Origin: Bordetella parapertussis
GTDB taxonomy: Bacteria > Pseudomonadota > Gammaproteobacteria > Burkholderiales > Burkholderiaceae_C
Length of the DNA: 64,000 nucleotides
Assembly: GCA_945878355.1 (NCBI GenBank)
Contig: CAMCTC010000011.1
Span: 1 to 64,000 of the forward strand
Reading direction: 5' to 3'
The notes under the pieces were generated by a model, which worked only from the letters and a program-made list of their open reading frames with translations, was not told where the DNA came from and ran no database searches. The position numbers were made by a program, and so were the translations under genes. Shown piece after piece: positions 8,314 through 15,903 of the stretch; positions within the stretch are counted from its first letter, which is position 1, and each line of letters starts with the position of its first letter.

Positions 8314-9237
8314 TCAGAATGCCAACACGAGTAAAACGAGCAATGCGGCGGCAAGCGCGTTGTGCAGCAGAGCCAGCGCGATGGTCAGCGACCCCTGCGA
8401 CAGCGCCAGGCCGATCGCCATCTGCAACGCCAGCGCGCAGAGAATGGCCACCGCGATTTTCGGCCGGCACCGACCGAGCGCCATCAAAACCACCACAGGC
8501 ACCAGCAAAGCGAATGCCAGACCGAGATGCAGCACCTGCGCCAGCGCCCCCGACGGATTCAGCAGCGGCGCAGCGGCGATCACAGGCTCACGCCAGGGCT
8601 TGAGGGTGGCCCAGTCCGCGCTGCCAGCAGTCTGCAGACAATCGGCCCAGCCTGCGGTGCAGCTCAGCCCCGAAAAAGACGCGCTGACAAGGCCACCGAG
8701 CGCGACCTGAATGATCGCGAGTGTGGCAGCCAGGACGACCCAGAAACGTCCTCGCGTCGAATTCGGCGATCGTCCGGCCAAGGTCAACCGAGCGGACAAC
8801 GCCAGCATCGCGAAGCCTCCCAGCAAGTTGCCCATCGCAACCGCAGGCACGCGCGCACCACTGCTCCAACGCCCGAGCACAGCGAGAAACAGCGCGAGCC
8901 CTAGCAGCGCGAGCGCCATCGCCCCTTCGGCGCGCAGCACCGGCTGCACACCGAAACAGACGTACACCATCACGATCACCAGCAGCAACACCGTCACCGC
9001 AGCGATGCGGTGCACGAGCCTGGCTGTCGCATGGCTGAATTGCTCGTCAATGCCAAGTGCGACGCCATGCTGCAGTTGCCGCAGGCTCTGCCCATAGCAA
9101 TGCGGCCAATCGGCACAGCCCAATCCCGCTTTCGTCTGCCGCATGTAAGCGCTCAGGCTGACGACGACCAGCACCAGCACCGCACTCAGCAGCGCGAGGC
9201 GGCGCAACAGACTGAATTGACGGAGGTTCGGGTTCAC
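8314..9237 (-). CDS. ctaA: heme A synthase (CtaA/COX15 family)
   Basis: A protein of 307 aa with about eight transmembrane helices. It oxidises heme O to heme A in the inner membrane. Seen are the cysteine pair in GLGCADWPHC after helix 1, LVHRIAAV with a heme-ligand His, the second pair SCTAGWADC, and late helices with further histidines (VLHLGLAF, LLHNALAA). The start is GTG without an obvious ribosome binding site. It is divergent from the heme-copper operon that encodes CtaB, so the cluster carries its own heme O/A route. The shared 210-bp intergenic region holds two FNR-type palindromes. Confidence 0.88.
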   Translation of the reverse strand: MNPNLRQFSLLRRLALLSAVLVLVVVSLSAYMRQTKAGLGCADWPHCYGQSLRQLQHGVALGIDEQFSHATARLVHRIAAVTVLLLVIVMVYVCFGVQPVLRAEGAMALALLGLALFLAVLGRWSSGARVPAVAMGNLLGGFAMLALSARLTLAGRSPNSTRGRFWVVLAATLAIIQVALGGLVSASFSGLSCTAGWADCLQTAGSADWATLKPWREPVIAAAPLLNPSGALAQVLHLGLAFALLVPVVVLMALGRCRPKIAVAILCALALQMAIGLALSQGSLTIALALLHNALAAALLVLLVLAF

Positions 9238-9314
9238 TGTGTTTGCGCTGACTGTTCAAGAGATCGGGTAACGGCCGGACGGCTCGAATCGTATCGCCTG
9301 CGCTGCGGCATGCC

Positions 9315-9328
9315 TTGAAAAACATCAA
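9315..9328. promoter_or_regulatory. FNR/DNR-type box 1 in the ctaA / respiratory operon promoter region
   Basis: TTGAAAAACATCAA matches TTGAT-N4-ATCAA with one mismatch. It lies 119 bp before the first plus-strand gene and 78 bp before the ctaA start on the other strand, followed by an AT-rich stretch unusual for this GC-rich genome. Confidence 0.55.
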
Positions 9329-9343
9329 TAACTTTTTAATTAC

Positions 9344-9357
9344 TTGAACTGGTTCAA
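9344..9357. promoter_or_regulatory. FNR-family-like palindrome 2
   Basis: TTGAACTGGTTCAA is a perfect 5-4-5 palindrome with an FNR-like half-site. Its centre is 29 bp from that of box 1 (near three helical turns), so two dimers could bind on about the same face. It precedes the first operon gene by 90 bp. Confidence 0.45.
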
Positions 9358-9446
9358 GGGTCAAGACGCGCACATTTCACAGAATCAAGCCAGCTCTGCG
9401 GCCCATCCGCATGGCACGGTCGCATCTACCCGAATCAGGAGTCGCC

Positions 9447-9602
9447 ATGAGTGACATCAACAACGAGCATGAAGCAGTTCCGCTGATGCAGCAACTGTTG
9501 GACAACCCCTTCTTGCTGCTGTTCATCGGCGTAATGGTCCCAATGCTGGTCTACACCCTCTGGGGCGTGATCGACATCCTGACCGTACCGCTGGCCAAGT
9601 AG
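9447..9602 (+). CDS. 51-aa single-helix membrane peptide, first gene of the heme-copper operon
   Basis: The start is the ATG at 9447 with CAGGAG eight bases upstream; an earlier in-frame start adds 12 poorly supported residues. A soluble head of ~20 residues (MSDINNEHEAVPLMQQLLDN) is followed by one hydrophobic helix of about 25 residues and ends in LAK. Its position directly before a CuA subunit II gene suggests a small accessory oxidase subunit, comparable in size to the subunit IIa/CoxIV-like peptides of ba3 or cbb3 oxidases, but no family can be recognised. Confidence 0.7.
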   Translation: MSDINNEHEAVPLMQQLLDNPFLLLFIGVMVPMLVYTLWGVIDILTVPLAK

Positions 9603-9659
9603 CCGCGTGACGAAGTCATTCCCGGCGGTACGCCGCCTCTTGCCCAGAGGAGCCCGACC

Positions 9660-10199
9660 ATGAGCGCCATACTCCCTCCCGCGGAACGGCTTTGGTGGAA
9701 ACATCCACTGGACCGTGTCGAAGGCACATGGATCGCCATCGCCCTGGTCTGGTGTCTGACGATGTTCGCGATGATGGTCGGCTGGCATGTCTACGGCAAG
9801 CAGAACCTGTCGACAGAGACCTACCGCACCACACCCGAGAAGTTCAGCGCCAAGGCGCAGGCCATGGTCGACAAGTACACCGTGCGCACAGAGACTGTCG
9901 ACAAGATCCCGGTGGTGCACCCACCCGAAGGCAGTGACGTCTACCTGGTCGCTCGGCTGTGGAGTTGGTGGCCGATCATCGAATTGGAGAAGGACAAGAC
10001 CTATCGCCTGCACCTGACCTCGATGGACTACAACCACGGCTTCTCACTGCAGCCCACCAACATCAACATCCAGGTCGTTCCCGGCTTCGAGCATGTGGTG
10101 AAGGTCACGCCGAACCAGTCGGGGCAATTCTCGGTGGTGTGCAACGAGTACTGCGGCATCAACCATCACACGATGGTCGGCCGCGTCTACGTCAAATGA
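9660..10199 (+). CDS. heme-copper oxidoreductase subunit II with CuA site
   Basis: A protein of 179 aa, short like the B-family (ba3) subunit II. One N-terminal transmembrane helix at about residues 23-45 anchors a periplasmic cupredoxin domain. The CuA ligands are complete: a His in DYNHGF, then C-N-E-Y-C-G-I-N-H-H-T-M, giving CxxxCxxxHxxM. It therefore takes electrons from a soluble donor such as cytochrome c and passes them to subunit I, whose gene starts 10 bp later. GAGGAG precedes the ATG. The cytochrome c4 at 40098-40724 is one possible donor, but no cytochrome c gene lies in the operon. Confidence 0.88.
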   Translation: MSAILPPAERLWWKHPLDRVEGTWIAIALVWCLTMFAMMVGWHVYGKQNLSTETYRTTPEKFSAKAQAMVDKYTVRTETVDKIPVVHPPEGSDVYLVARLWSWWPIIELEKDKTYRLHLTSMDYNHGFSLQPTNINIQVVPGFEHVVKVTPNQSGQFSVVCNEYCGINHHTMVGRVYVK

Positions 10200-10209
10200 G
10201 GAGGGCGCC

Positions 10210-11910
10210 ATGTCCAGCACCGTGACTTACCGGACCTGCCCGCGCTCGGGCCTGCAATTCGAGGGCCAGGCCGAAAAACTGATGATCACCAACGCCGTGG
10301 TGGCGGTGGTGTTCCTGCTGATCGGCGGGATCCTCGCAGTCGGCGTCGTGTTGACCCGCTGGCCTGCCGTGCACTGGCTCGCTGCCGACACCTTCTACCA
10401 GGTGCTCACCGCACACGGCATCGACATGCTGATCTTCTGGATCATCTTCTTCGAGGTCGCGGTGCTCTATTTCTGCTCGTCCACGCTGCTGCGGTGTCGC
10501 ATCGCCACGCCCAGGCTTGCTTGGCTGGCGTTCGCGCTGATGCTGATCGGCGCGGTGACCAACAACATCGCCGTGCTGCAAGGCGGATCGAGCGTGATGA
10601 TGACGAGCTATGTGCCGATGATGGCCGCGCCGCACTTCTACCTCGGCTTGATTCTGTTCGCGGTCGGCGCGCTGATTGCCTGCTTCGTCTTTTTTGGCAC
10701 GCTGGTGATCGCCAAGCGCGACAAGACCTACCAGGGCTCGGTGCCGCTGGTGACCTTCGGCGCGATCACCGCGGCGATCATCGCGGTCTTCACGATCACC
10801 TCCGGCGCGATCATCCTGATCCCCACCTTCCTGATGTCGGTGGGTATCGTCAAGGAGGTCGACCCGCTGGTCTACCGCACGATCTGGTGGGCCTTCGGCC
10901 ACTCGTCGCAGCAGATCAATGTCGCGGCGCATATCTCGATTTGGTATGCGGTGGCAGCGATCGCTTTCGGCGCCAAGCCGATGTCCGAGCGTGTCAGCCG
11001 CGGTGCCTTCCTGCTCTACATCCTGTTCTTGCAACTTGCAAGCGCACACCACCTGCTGGCCGACCCAGGCGTGAGCACTGCCTGGAAAGTCGTCAACACC
11101 AGCTACTTCATGTATTTCGCGGTGCTGGCCTCGATGATCCACGGCTTGACCATTCCAGGCGCGATCGAGGTCGCGCAGCGCAAGAAGGGCTACAACAACG
11201 GCCTGTTCGAGTGGTTGCGCAAGGCGCCCTGGGGCAATCCGGTGTTCTCCGGCATGTTCATCTCGCTGATCGGCTTCGGCTTTCTCGGCGGCATATCGGG
11301 CGTGATGATGGGCACCGAACAGCTCAACATGATCATCCACAACACGATCTATGTGCCTGGCCACTTCCACGCTACGGTGGTGGTGGGAACGACGCTGTCG
11401 TTCATGGCGCTGACCTACTTCCTGATTCCGGTGCTGTTCCGGCGCGAGATGATCAACCCCGGCCTGGCGAAGATTCAGCCCTGGCTGTTCGGCCTGTCGA
11501 TGTACTTCTTCTGTCTGGTGATGATGGGTGCTGGCACGCTGGGCGTGTCGCGCCGTCACTGGGACATGGCCTTCAACGGGGCGGCGATGGCTTACGAATG
11601 GCCTGGCGCGGCCTACCTGATGATGGGCCTGGTGGGCATCGCGGGCGTGGTGGCGATGGTCGGTGGCGCGATCTACATCTACATCACGGTGGGCTCGCTG
11701 CTGTGGGGCAAGAAGCTCGACAGTGGCAGCGTCAGCGCGCGCTTCACGCCGATCCCGCCGACGCCGGCCGGGGAAGCGGTGCAGAACTACGGTTCGGCGG
11801 GCTTTGCCGCACCGGGAACCTTCGTGCTGGCGATGGTGTTCCTGACGGCCTTCGTGCTGTATTACTTCATCAACTGGAAGTACCTGTCTCAGGTCTGGGG
11901 CCTGAGCTGA
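10210..11910 (+). CDS. heme-copper oxidoreductase subunit I, B-family-like with Tyr-to-Gln active site
   Basis: A protein of 566 aa with 12 or more helices. All six His ligands are present: H69 (TAHG), H231 (FGHSSQQ), H280-H281 (SAHHLL), H385 and H387 (GHFHATV). Their spacing is almost that of Thermus ba3 oxidase (72, 233, 282-283, 384, 386 from memory). At H231+4, where oxidases carry the Tyr cross-linked to His, the residue is Gln235. Loss of that Tyr is typical of NO-reducing branches of the superfamily, so this is a candidate NO reductase (eNOR- or sNOR-like) and not a normal O2 reductase. It follows a CuA subunit and precedes ctaB and sco in the operon. Confidence 0.85.
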   Translation: MSSTVTYRTCPRSGLQFEGQAEKLMITNAVVAVVFLLIGGILAVGVVLTRWPAVHWLAADTFYQVLTAHGIDMLIFWIIFFEVAVLYFCSSTLLRCRIATPRLAWLAFALMLIGAVTNNIAVLQGGSSVMMTSYVPMMAAPHFYLGLILFAVGALIACFVFFGTLVIAKRDKTYQGSVPLVTFGAITAAIIAVFTITSGAIILIPTFLMSVGIVKEVDPLVYRTIWWAFGHSSQQINVAAHISIWYAVAAIAFGAKPMSERVSRGAFLLYILFLQLASAHHLLADPGVSTAWKVVNTSYFMYFAVLASMIHGLTIPGAIEVAQRKKGYNNGLFEWLRKAPWGNPVFSGMFISLIGFGFLGGISGVMMGTEQLNMIIHNTIYVPGHFHATVVVGTTLSFMALTYFLIPVLFRREMINPGLAKIQPWLFGLSMYFFCLVMMGAGTLGVSRRHWDMAFNGAAMAYEWPGAAYLMMGLVGIAGVVAMVGGAIYIYITVGSLLWGKKLDSGSVSARFTPIPPTPAGEAVQNYGSAGFAAPGTFVLAMVFLTAFVLYYFINWKYLSQVWGLS

Positions 11911-11920
11911 TCGCGGGCAC

Positions 11921-12823
11921 ATGACCATGGCCTCCACCTTCGCTCCCGTTGCGATCCATGCGGGCCAGCGCGCCCGCGAGGTGCTCGGCTTGTTCAAGCT
12001 GCGCATCGGATTCTTCATCATGGTCACCGCGTTGGTCGGCTTGATGGTCACGCCCGGGCCAGGGCTGAGCCTGTTGCAGGTGACGGTACTTGCACTGTCG
12101 GTGCTGTTGGCATCGGCAAGCGCCGGTGCCTTCAACCAGTACGCTGAGGCCGACACCGACCGCCTGATGGCACGCACCTGCAACCGGCCGTTCGCAACCG
12201 GTGCGCTGGCGCGTCGGCCGGCCTGGTTGCTGTTGATGGCGCTGATGCTGTTGGTCGCAGTCCTTGCAGCCGGCTGGGTATTGAACGCGATGTCGGCCTT
12301 GTATGTGTTCCTGGGCGCGTTTTTCTACGGCGTGGTCTACACGCTGTGGCTGAAGCGACGCAGTTGGCTCAACATCGTCATCGGCGGATTGGCCGGCAGC
12401 TTTGCCGTGCTGGCAGGCGCGGCGGCGGTCAACCCGGCGGTCGGCGTGCACGGTTGCTTGCTGGCCTTGGCGCTGTTCCTGTGGACGCCACCGCATTTCT
12501 GGAGCCTGGCCATTGCCGGCCGCGCCGACTACGCCGCTGCCGGCGTGCCGATGCTGCCGGTGGTGGTGGGCGACCAGCGCGCCGCCCAGGTGGTCTACGC
12601 CAGTGCGGTGGCGCTGGCGCTGGCGTCGCTGCTGCCGATGTTGTTCGGCGCCGGATGGGTTTACTTGGCCGGCTCGCTAGGCGGTGGGCTGTACTTCGTC
12701 TACAAGGCCAGAGCGCTGGCGTCTGCGCCCAGCCGCGCAACGGCGATCGCATCGTTCCTGGCGTCGCTGGTGCAACTCGGTGCGTTGCTCGCCGCGGCCA
12801 GCCTCGACGGCGCGCTGCGCTAG
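11921..12823 (+). CDS. ctaB: protoheme IX farnesyltransferase (heme O synthase)
   Basis: A UbiA-type prenyltransferase of 300 aa with about nine helices. It adds the farnesyl tail to heme B in the membrane. The allylic diphosphate-binding motif is seen as NQYAEADTDRLMARTCNRP in loop 2-3 and YTLWLKRRSWLNIVIGG in the next loop; DYAAAGVPMLPVVVGD follows. It lies 10 bp after the subunit I stop. Together with the divergent ctaA it implies that heme O or heme A is inserted in at least one of the operon's catalytic subunits. Confidence 0.92.
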   Translation: MTMASTFAPVAIHAGQRAREVLGLFKLRIGFFIMVTALVGLMVTPGPGLSLLQVTVLALSVLLASASAGAFNQYAEADTDRLMARTCNRPFATGALARRPAWLLLMALMLLVAVLAAGWVLNAMSALYVFLGAFFYGVVYTLWLKRRSWLNIVIGGLAGSFAVLAGAAAVNPAVGVHGCLLALALFLWTPPHFWSLAIAGRADYAAAGVPMLPVVVGDQRAAQVVYASAVALALASLLPMLFGAGWVYLAGSLGGGLYFVYKARALASAPSRATAIASFLASLVQLGALLAAASLDGALR

Positions 12824-12876
12824 GTCACGACTTGCTGCGCGTCACAGGTTCCGCGCCCCTTTTGCAAGCTGGAACC

Positions 12877-13758
12877 GTGCCATTTCTGTCACGCCGCGCC
12901 CTCAACTTGTCGTTGCTGCGCACTGCGGCCCTGGTGCTGCAACTCGCGCTCTGCGCCGCGCCGTCGCCCGCATGGGCTGACGACGCATCGCTGCCTCCAG
13001 CCGCCAACCCACCACCCGGGCTCGACGCTGCGACGGCTGTTTTTGCAAGCCAGGCGGCAGTCGGTCGGATGCTCGGCGAGCATGAACTGCTAGACCGCAA
13101 TGAGCGCTGGGTGCGGCTGTCGTCCTGGCGCGGCAAGCCGCTGCTGGTGAGCTTCATCTACACCGGCTGCTTCCAGGTCTGCCCGACCAACACCAAGGCC
13201 TTGGAGCAGGCCGTGCGCAAGCTGGAGGCGCGCTTTGGCACCAACCAGTTCAAGGTGGTCAGCATAGGCTTCAACCAGCCGGCTGACTCACCGCTGGCAA
13301 TGAAGGCTTTCGCCGCACAGCACGGCATCAACTTCGCCCATTGGTCTTTTCTCAGCCCGCCGGCGGCGGCGGTGGCGTCCTTGACGCGCGAGTTCGGCTT
13401 CAGCTACCAGGCCACGCCTGCAGGCTTCGACCATGTGTTGCAGGTCACGCTGGTCGACGCGCAGGGCCGCATCGTGCGCCAGGTCTACGGCGGCGAGTTG
13501 CCTGCCGACGCACTCGGCGAGCCGCTCAAGCAGTTGCTGGCCGGGGCGCCACTGCCGCCGCAACTGAGCCTGGCCGATCTCGTCGACCGTGTCCGCATCC
13601 TGTGCACCGTGTACGACCCTCAAACCGGCACCTACCGCATCGACTACAGCCTGGCGATCGAAGTCGGCGGCGGCCTGACTTTTCTCGCAGCGGTGCTGCT
13701 GTATTTTCTAAACGAGTGGCGCCATCGACGGGCGATGCGCCGCGCGCCGCAAGCATGA
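12877..13758 (+). CDS. Sco1/SenC-family copper chaperone
   Basis: A protein of 293 aa from a GTG at 12877, chosen because a cleavable signal peptide (hydrophobic core ending in PSPAWA) begins there; the upstream open frame overlaps ctaB in another frame. The thioredoxin-like domain carries the copper site CFQVC (CxxxC) in YTGCFQVCPT and the conserved His in GFDHVLQV. Unlike most Sco proteins there is also a C-terminal membrane helix (about residues 260-282). It would deliver copper to CuA and possibly CuB. The stop overlaps the next ATG (ATGA), showing translational coupling to the cytochrome b-ferredoxin fusion. Confidence 0.85.
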   Translation: MPFLSRRALNLSLLRTAALVLQLALCAAPSPAWADDASLPPAANPPPGLDAATAVFASQAAVGRMLGEHELLDRNERWVRLSSWRGKPLLVSFIYTGCFQVCPTNTKALEQAVRKLEARFGTNQFKVVSIGFNQPADSPLAMKAFAAQHGINFAHWSFLSPPAAAVASLTREFGFSYQATPAGFDHVLQVTLVDAQGRIVRQVYGGELPADALGEPLKQLLAGAPLPPQLSLADLVDRVRILCTVYDPQTGTYRIDYSLAIEVGGGLTFLAAVLLYFLNEWRHRRAMRRAPQA

Positions 13759-15383
13759 ACGCCAGCTTGAAAAACGCTTCAACGTCGCTCGATGCGGGCT
13801 GGCTGCGCGCGCCGGCGCTGGGGGCATGGCGGGTTCTGGAGCGCAGCTTAGACGGCTTGGTCGGCGCTGCGGCCAACCCGCTTCGGCAGCTTGGAGCGCT
13901 AGGGTTTCTGTTCTTCTGGTGGCTTGCGGCCAGTGGCCTGTACCTGTTCGCGGCGCTAGACAGTTCGGCCACCGCGGCCTTCGAGTCGATCGCCGGACTG
14001 TCTCGACTGCCCTGGTACCAGGGAGGCTGGCTGCGCAGCGTGCACCGCTATGCGGCAGATGCCTTCGTCATCGCGATGCTGACCCACCTGCTGCGTGAAT
14101 GGCTGCTCGGTCGCTACCAGGGGTTTCGCAGATTCTCCTGGTTGACCGGCGTGCCCTTGCTGCTGTTCGGCTTTGGCGCCGGCATCGTCGGCTTCTGGCT
14201 CAACTGGGACCGGCTCGGCCAGTTCTCAGCCATCGCCACCGCCGAGTGGCTGGACGCCTTACCTATCTTCAGCTCACCGTTGGCGCGAAATTTCGTCAAC
14301 ACCGCGGCGGTCAACGACCGGCTGTTCTCGCTGTTCATCTTCATCCACCTCGGCCTGCCGCTGCTGTTGCTGTTCGGCCTGTGGTTTCACATCCAGCGCT
14401 TGACACGCGCCGCAGTGCTGCCAACACGCAGGCTGGTCTTGCTCAGCACGCTGGGGCTGCTGGCGCTGGCCATGCTCGCCCCTGTCGTCAGCCAGGGGCC
14501 GGCCGATCTGTCACGCGTCACGGGCGCGCTGGCGCTGGACTGGTTTTTGTTGTTCTTGCATCCGCTGGCCGATGCGAGCTCGGCCAACACGGTCTGGCTG
14601 TTGTTCGCCACAGCGCTGCTGACGCTGTTTGGCCTGCCATTCCTCCCGCAGCGGACGCGTTTGCCGGCAAGCGCGCCAGCCCAGACACCGGTCCCGGTGG
14701 CGCAGGTCGATCCGGCCAACTGCAATGGCTGTCGGCGCTGCGTCGTCGACTGCCCCTACGCCGCGGTCAGGATGGTGCCGCACCCCGACTGGCAGACACC
14801 CGGGCGGCCGAATCGCGAATTGGCGCAGGTCGATGCTGATCTGTGCGCCAGCTGCGGCATCTGCGTCGGTGCCTGTCCGTCGTCGACACCTTTTCGCGGC
14901 ACCGCGGTGCTGGTCACCGGCATCGACATGCCACAGCAGCCGATCGACAGCGTGCGGCGCGAACTCGACGCCGGCCTGGCGGCGCTGCACAGCGAGCACC
15001 GTTTTGTGGTGCTGGGTTGTGCGCAAGCGCCAGCGTTCCTGCCAGCGGCGCAGCGCGACGTGGTCAGCCTGAGCCTGGTCTGCACCGGCATGTTGCCGCC
15101 GTCGTTTGTCGACTATGTGTTGCGCAGCGGTGCGTCTGGCGTCGTCGTGACCGGCTGCGATGAAGGCGACTGTGTCTTCCGCTTCGGCCAGCGCTGGACC
15201 GAACAGCGCCTGCGTGGCGAGCGCGAGCCGCAGCTGCGTGCCAGCGTGCCACGTTCGCGCCTGCGCGTGGTCTGGCCGACCGCGGGTGCACCGGGGCGGG
15301 TGGCCGACGCGCTGGACCAGTTGCGCGACATGGCGCGCAGCGCGCCGCTGTCTGCCGTCAATGCCGAGGTCTTTCATGGTTGA
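13755..15383 (+). CDS. cytochrome b - 2[4Fe-4S] ferredoxin - MvhD-like fusion protein
   Basis: A three-part protein of 542 aa. Residues ~40-220 are a four-helix bc1/b6-type cytochrome b with two bis-His heme pairs spaced 14 apart (H97/H111 and H198/H212). Two more helices follow to ~295. Residues 323-374 hold two ferredoxin motifs, C323-C326-C329-C333 and C364-C367-C370-C374. Residues ~415-540 resemble the MvhD/FrhD hydrogenase iron-sulfur subunit domain with C422, C443, C468 and C473. MvhD domains normally link heterodisulfide-reductase flavoproteins to hydrogenase or formate dehydrogenase, and QmoB-type proteins carry related modules. Here it is fused to a quinone- or heme-linked membrane module. 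The electron partner is unknown. Confidence 0.82.
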   Translation: MNASLKNASTSLDAGWLRAPALGAWRVLERSLDGLVGAAANPLRQLGALGFLFFWWLAASGLYLFAALDSSATAAFESIAGLSRLPWYQGGWLRSVHRYAADAFVIAMLTHLLREWLLGRYQGFRRFSWLTGVPLLLFGFGAGIVGFWLNWDRLGQFSAIATAEWLDALPIFSSPLARNFVNTAAVNDRLFSLFIFIHLGLPLLLLFGLWFHIQRLTRAAVLPTRRLVLLSTLGLLALAMLAPVVSQGPADLSRVTGALALDWFLLFLHPLADASSANTVWLLFATALLTLFGLPFLPQRTRLPASAPAQTPVPVAQVDPANCNGCRRCVVDCPYAAVRMVPHPDWQTPGRPNRELAQVDADLCASCGICVGACPSSTPFRGTAVLVTGIDMPQQPIDSVRRELDAGLAALHSEHRFVVLGCAQAPAFLPAAQRDVVSLSLVCTGMLPPSFVDYVLRSGASGVVVTGCDEGDCVFRFGQRWTEQRLRGEREPQLRASVPRSRLRVVWPTAGAPGRVADALDQLRDMARSAPLSAVNAEVFHG

Positions 15384-15903
15384 AGTCTCTCCTTCCAAAC
15401 CGACTGGGGCGCTGGTCTGGCTGGCCCAGGGATTGCTGTACGGCTTTTTCGCACTGTTGATCGGTGTGTTCTCGCAATGGCCGACCTACCAGCACCTCGC
15501 TGCAGACCAGTCGCTGATCAAGCTCAGCTTCAGCCACCACGGCAAACATGTTTCGGCCTGCCGAGCAACCAGCGTGGCCGAACTGGCCAAGCTGCCACCC
15601 AATATGCGCGCACCGACGCAATGCCCGCGCGAACGCGCGCCGGTACTGGTCGAGCTCGACATCGATGGTCAGACCGTGCTTCGCCAGCAAGCCCCGCCCT
15701 CAGGGCTGTCGCGGGATGGCGCTTCGGCGGTCTACCACCGCGTGCAGGTGGCGGCCGGCCCGCACCGCCTGAGCGTGCGCCTGAAGGACAGCCCGGGCGG
15801 CAGCGGCTTCGACTACACCCGTGACGCCAACGTGACCCTGGCGCCGGCGCACATCCTGGTCATCGACTTCGACGCCGAACGAGGCGGCATCACGCTGCAA
15901 TGA
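15376..15903 (+). CDS. unknown one-helix membrane-anchored protein of the respiratory operon
   Basis: A protein of 175 aa overlapping its neighbours at both ends, so it is firmly part of the operon. One transmembrane helix at about residues 14-33 is followed by a beta-rich domain, probably periplasmic, with two cysteines (SACRATS and TQCPRE, about 25 apart) and a conserved-looking SFSHHGKH segment that could bind metal. No family is recognised. Placement just before the second heme-copper-like subunit suggests an accessory or assembly subunit for it. Confidence 0.7.
   Translation: MVEVSPSKPTGALVWLAQGLLYGFFALLIGVFSQWPTYQHLAADQSLIKLSFSHHGKHVSACRATSVAELAKLPPNMRAPTQCPRERAPVLVELDIDGQTVLRQQAPPSGLSRDGASAVYHRVQVAAGPHRLSVRLKDSPGGSGFDYTRDANVTLAPAHILVIDFDAERGGITLQ

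Noticed and set aside
9238..9446. A clear -35/-10 promoter pair for the heme-copper operon.
   Set aside because: Only weak -10-like matches were visible near 9380-9395; the palindromes are better supported than any promoter boxes.
10192..12183. A 663-codon open frame on the minus strand opposite subunit I and ctaB.
   Set aside because: His/Arg/Gln-rich, low-complexity translation typical of the antisense of a GC-rich membrane-protein gene.
12346..12876. An open frame in front of the Sco gene that overlaps ctaB.
   Set aside because: Its residues are the Arg/Gly/Ala-rich out-of-frame reading of ctaB; the Sco signal peptide starts at about 12877.
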